From Acidobacteriota bacterium (GTDB taxonomy: Bacteria; Acidobacteriota; Terriglobia; Acidiferrales; UBA7541): a stretch of DNA of 5,230 bases. Shown one piece after another: positions 4,790 to 5,230 of this stretch. The position numbers and the translations under genes are program-made. Positions within the stretch are counted from its first letter, which is position 1. The number at the start of each line of letters is the position of its first letter. The notes under the pieces were generated by a model. That model was given only the letters and a program-made list of their open reading frames with translations. It had not been told where the DNA came from and searched no databases. Where the stretch lies: the NCBI GenBank assembly GCA_003224135.1, contig QHYO01000162.1, forward strand, positions 1 to 5,230, in the 5' to 3' direction.

Positions 4790-5230
4790 CAGCCCGCTTC
4801 TTCTTCCTTCATCGTGAGCTGATTTACTTTTCGCAATTGCGGAAACATCCATGCCCACAGCCCGGTCACGACGATCGCGCCCACGCCGCCAAGAATCACT
4901 GCGGGCACAACTCCAAACCAATGTGCGGTGATGCCTGATTCAAATTGTCCCAACTCGTTCGAGGCGCCAATAAAAATCATGTCCACTGCATTCACTCTTC
5001 CACGCATTTCGTCCGGGGTAGCCACCTGAATGAGCGTCGCGCGCACAATTACGCTCACCATATCCGTCGCGCCCACCAGGAAGAGCGCCAGCAATGAAAT
5101 GGCAAAGCTCCGCGAGACGCCAAAGATGACCGTGCACAAACCAAAGCCTGCCACGCACCACAACATCGTTGCGCCTGCGCGATTCTTCAATGGACGGTGC
5201 GCGATCGCAATCGCCATGATTCCCGCGCCA
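4789..5230 (-). CDS. MFS transporter, C-terminal part (5' end outside window)
   Basis: The C-terminal third of a 12-helix major facilitator superfamily exporter, resembling the EntS/TetA-like 'transmembrane secretion effector' group. The reading frame enters from the right edge (GAGIMAIAIA precedes the HRPLKNRAG loop) and ends at TGA, read on the minus strand at 4791-4789. About 146 residues are visible, against roughly 400-450 for a full protein. Hydrophobic segments include GATMLWCVAGFGLCTVIFGV, the stretch from FAISLLALF through DMVSVIVRATL, and GVVPAVILGGVGAIVVTGLW. Family-typical loops are TPDEMRGRVNAVD and IGASNELGQFESG, followed by a short charged tail, MKEEEAG. The in-frame ATG at 5217-5215 is internal, not a start. 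The substrate cannot be told from this end. The gene converges on glk and is not part of either plus-strand operon. Confidence 0.88.
   Translation of the reverse strand, partial: GAGIMAIAIAHRPLKNRAGATMLWCVAGFGLCTVIFGVSRSFAISLLALFLVGATDMVSVIVRATLIQVATPDEMRGRVNAVDMIFIGASNELGQFESGITAHWFGVVPAVILGGVGAIVVTGLWAWMFPQLRKVNQLTMKEEEAG

Noticed and set aside
4433..4822. Open frame overlapping glk and the downstream gap
   Set aside because: Arg/Ser-rich out-of-frame reading of glk with no recognisable motif.
1..5230. CRISPR arrays, tRNA or rRNA genes, insertion sequences, phage genes
   Set aside because: No regularly spaced repeats, cloverleaf-like segments, transposase motifs or terminal inverted repeats were seen.

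Overview
The window reads as ordinary bacterial chromosome from a soil-type heterotroph: tightly packed genes, moderately high GC, conventional ATG starts and no mobile-element signature. An acidobacterial origin is my best guess, from the look of the glucokinase, the transporter and the gene mix. That is an impression, not a demonstration; the sequence alone only supports an aerobic aromatic-degrading bacterium.

Left part (1-2018, plus strand): the distal end of a protocatechuate (beta-ketoadipate) operon in the order pcaB-pcaD-pcaC. pcaB enters from the left edge already in progress. Together the three enzymes take 3-carboxy-cis,cis-muconate to 4-carboxymuconolactone (PcaB), then to 3-oxoadipate enol-lactone (PcaC), then to 3-oxoadipate (PcaD). 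The genes are 5 bp apart (pcaB-pcaD) or overlap by 14 bp (pcaD-pcaC), so they are almost certainly co-transcribed.

Middle part (2019-4727, plus strand): a 134-bp gap with two perfect palindromes and a possible weak promoter leads into a three-gene amino-sugar/hexose cluster. It consists of a GntR/HutC-type regulator with a UTRA domain, nagB (glucosamine-6-phosphate deaminase) and a Glk-family hexokinase. Spacings of 42 and 16 bp suggest one operon. The inferred logic is that the regulator senses a sugar phosphate, the kinase makes a hexose 6-phosphate, and NagB passes glucosamine 6-phosphate into glycolysis as fructose 6-phosphate. No nagA deacetylase or dedicated sugar transporter is present in the window.

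Right part (4728-5230): a short gap with a strong GC-rich hairpin separates glk from the convergent 3' end of a major facilitator superfamily exporter gene on the minus strand, which is cut by the right edge.

I found no undescribed system with convincing evidence. The points most worth checking are: a 12-bp perfect inverted repeat inside pcaB that coincides with an altered family motif; a serine where the Glk sugar-binding histidine is expected; the two palindromes upstream of the regulator; and the glk/MFS intergenic hairpin, which may be a dispersed repeat. No stretch longer than 300 bases lacks a gene.
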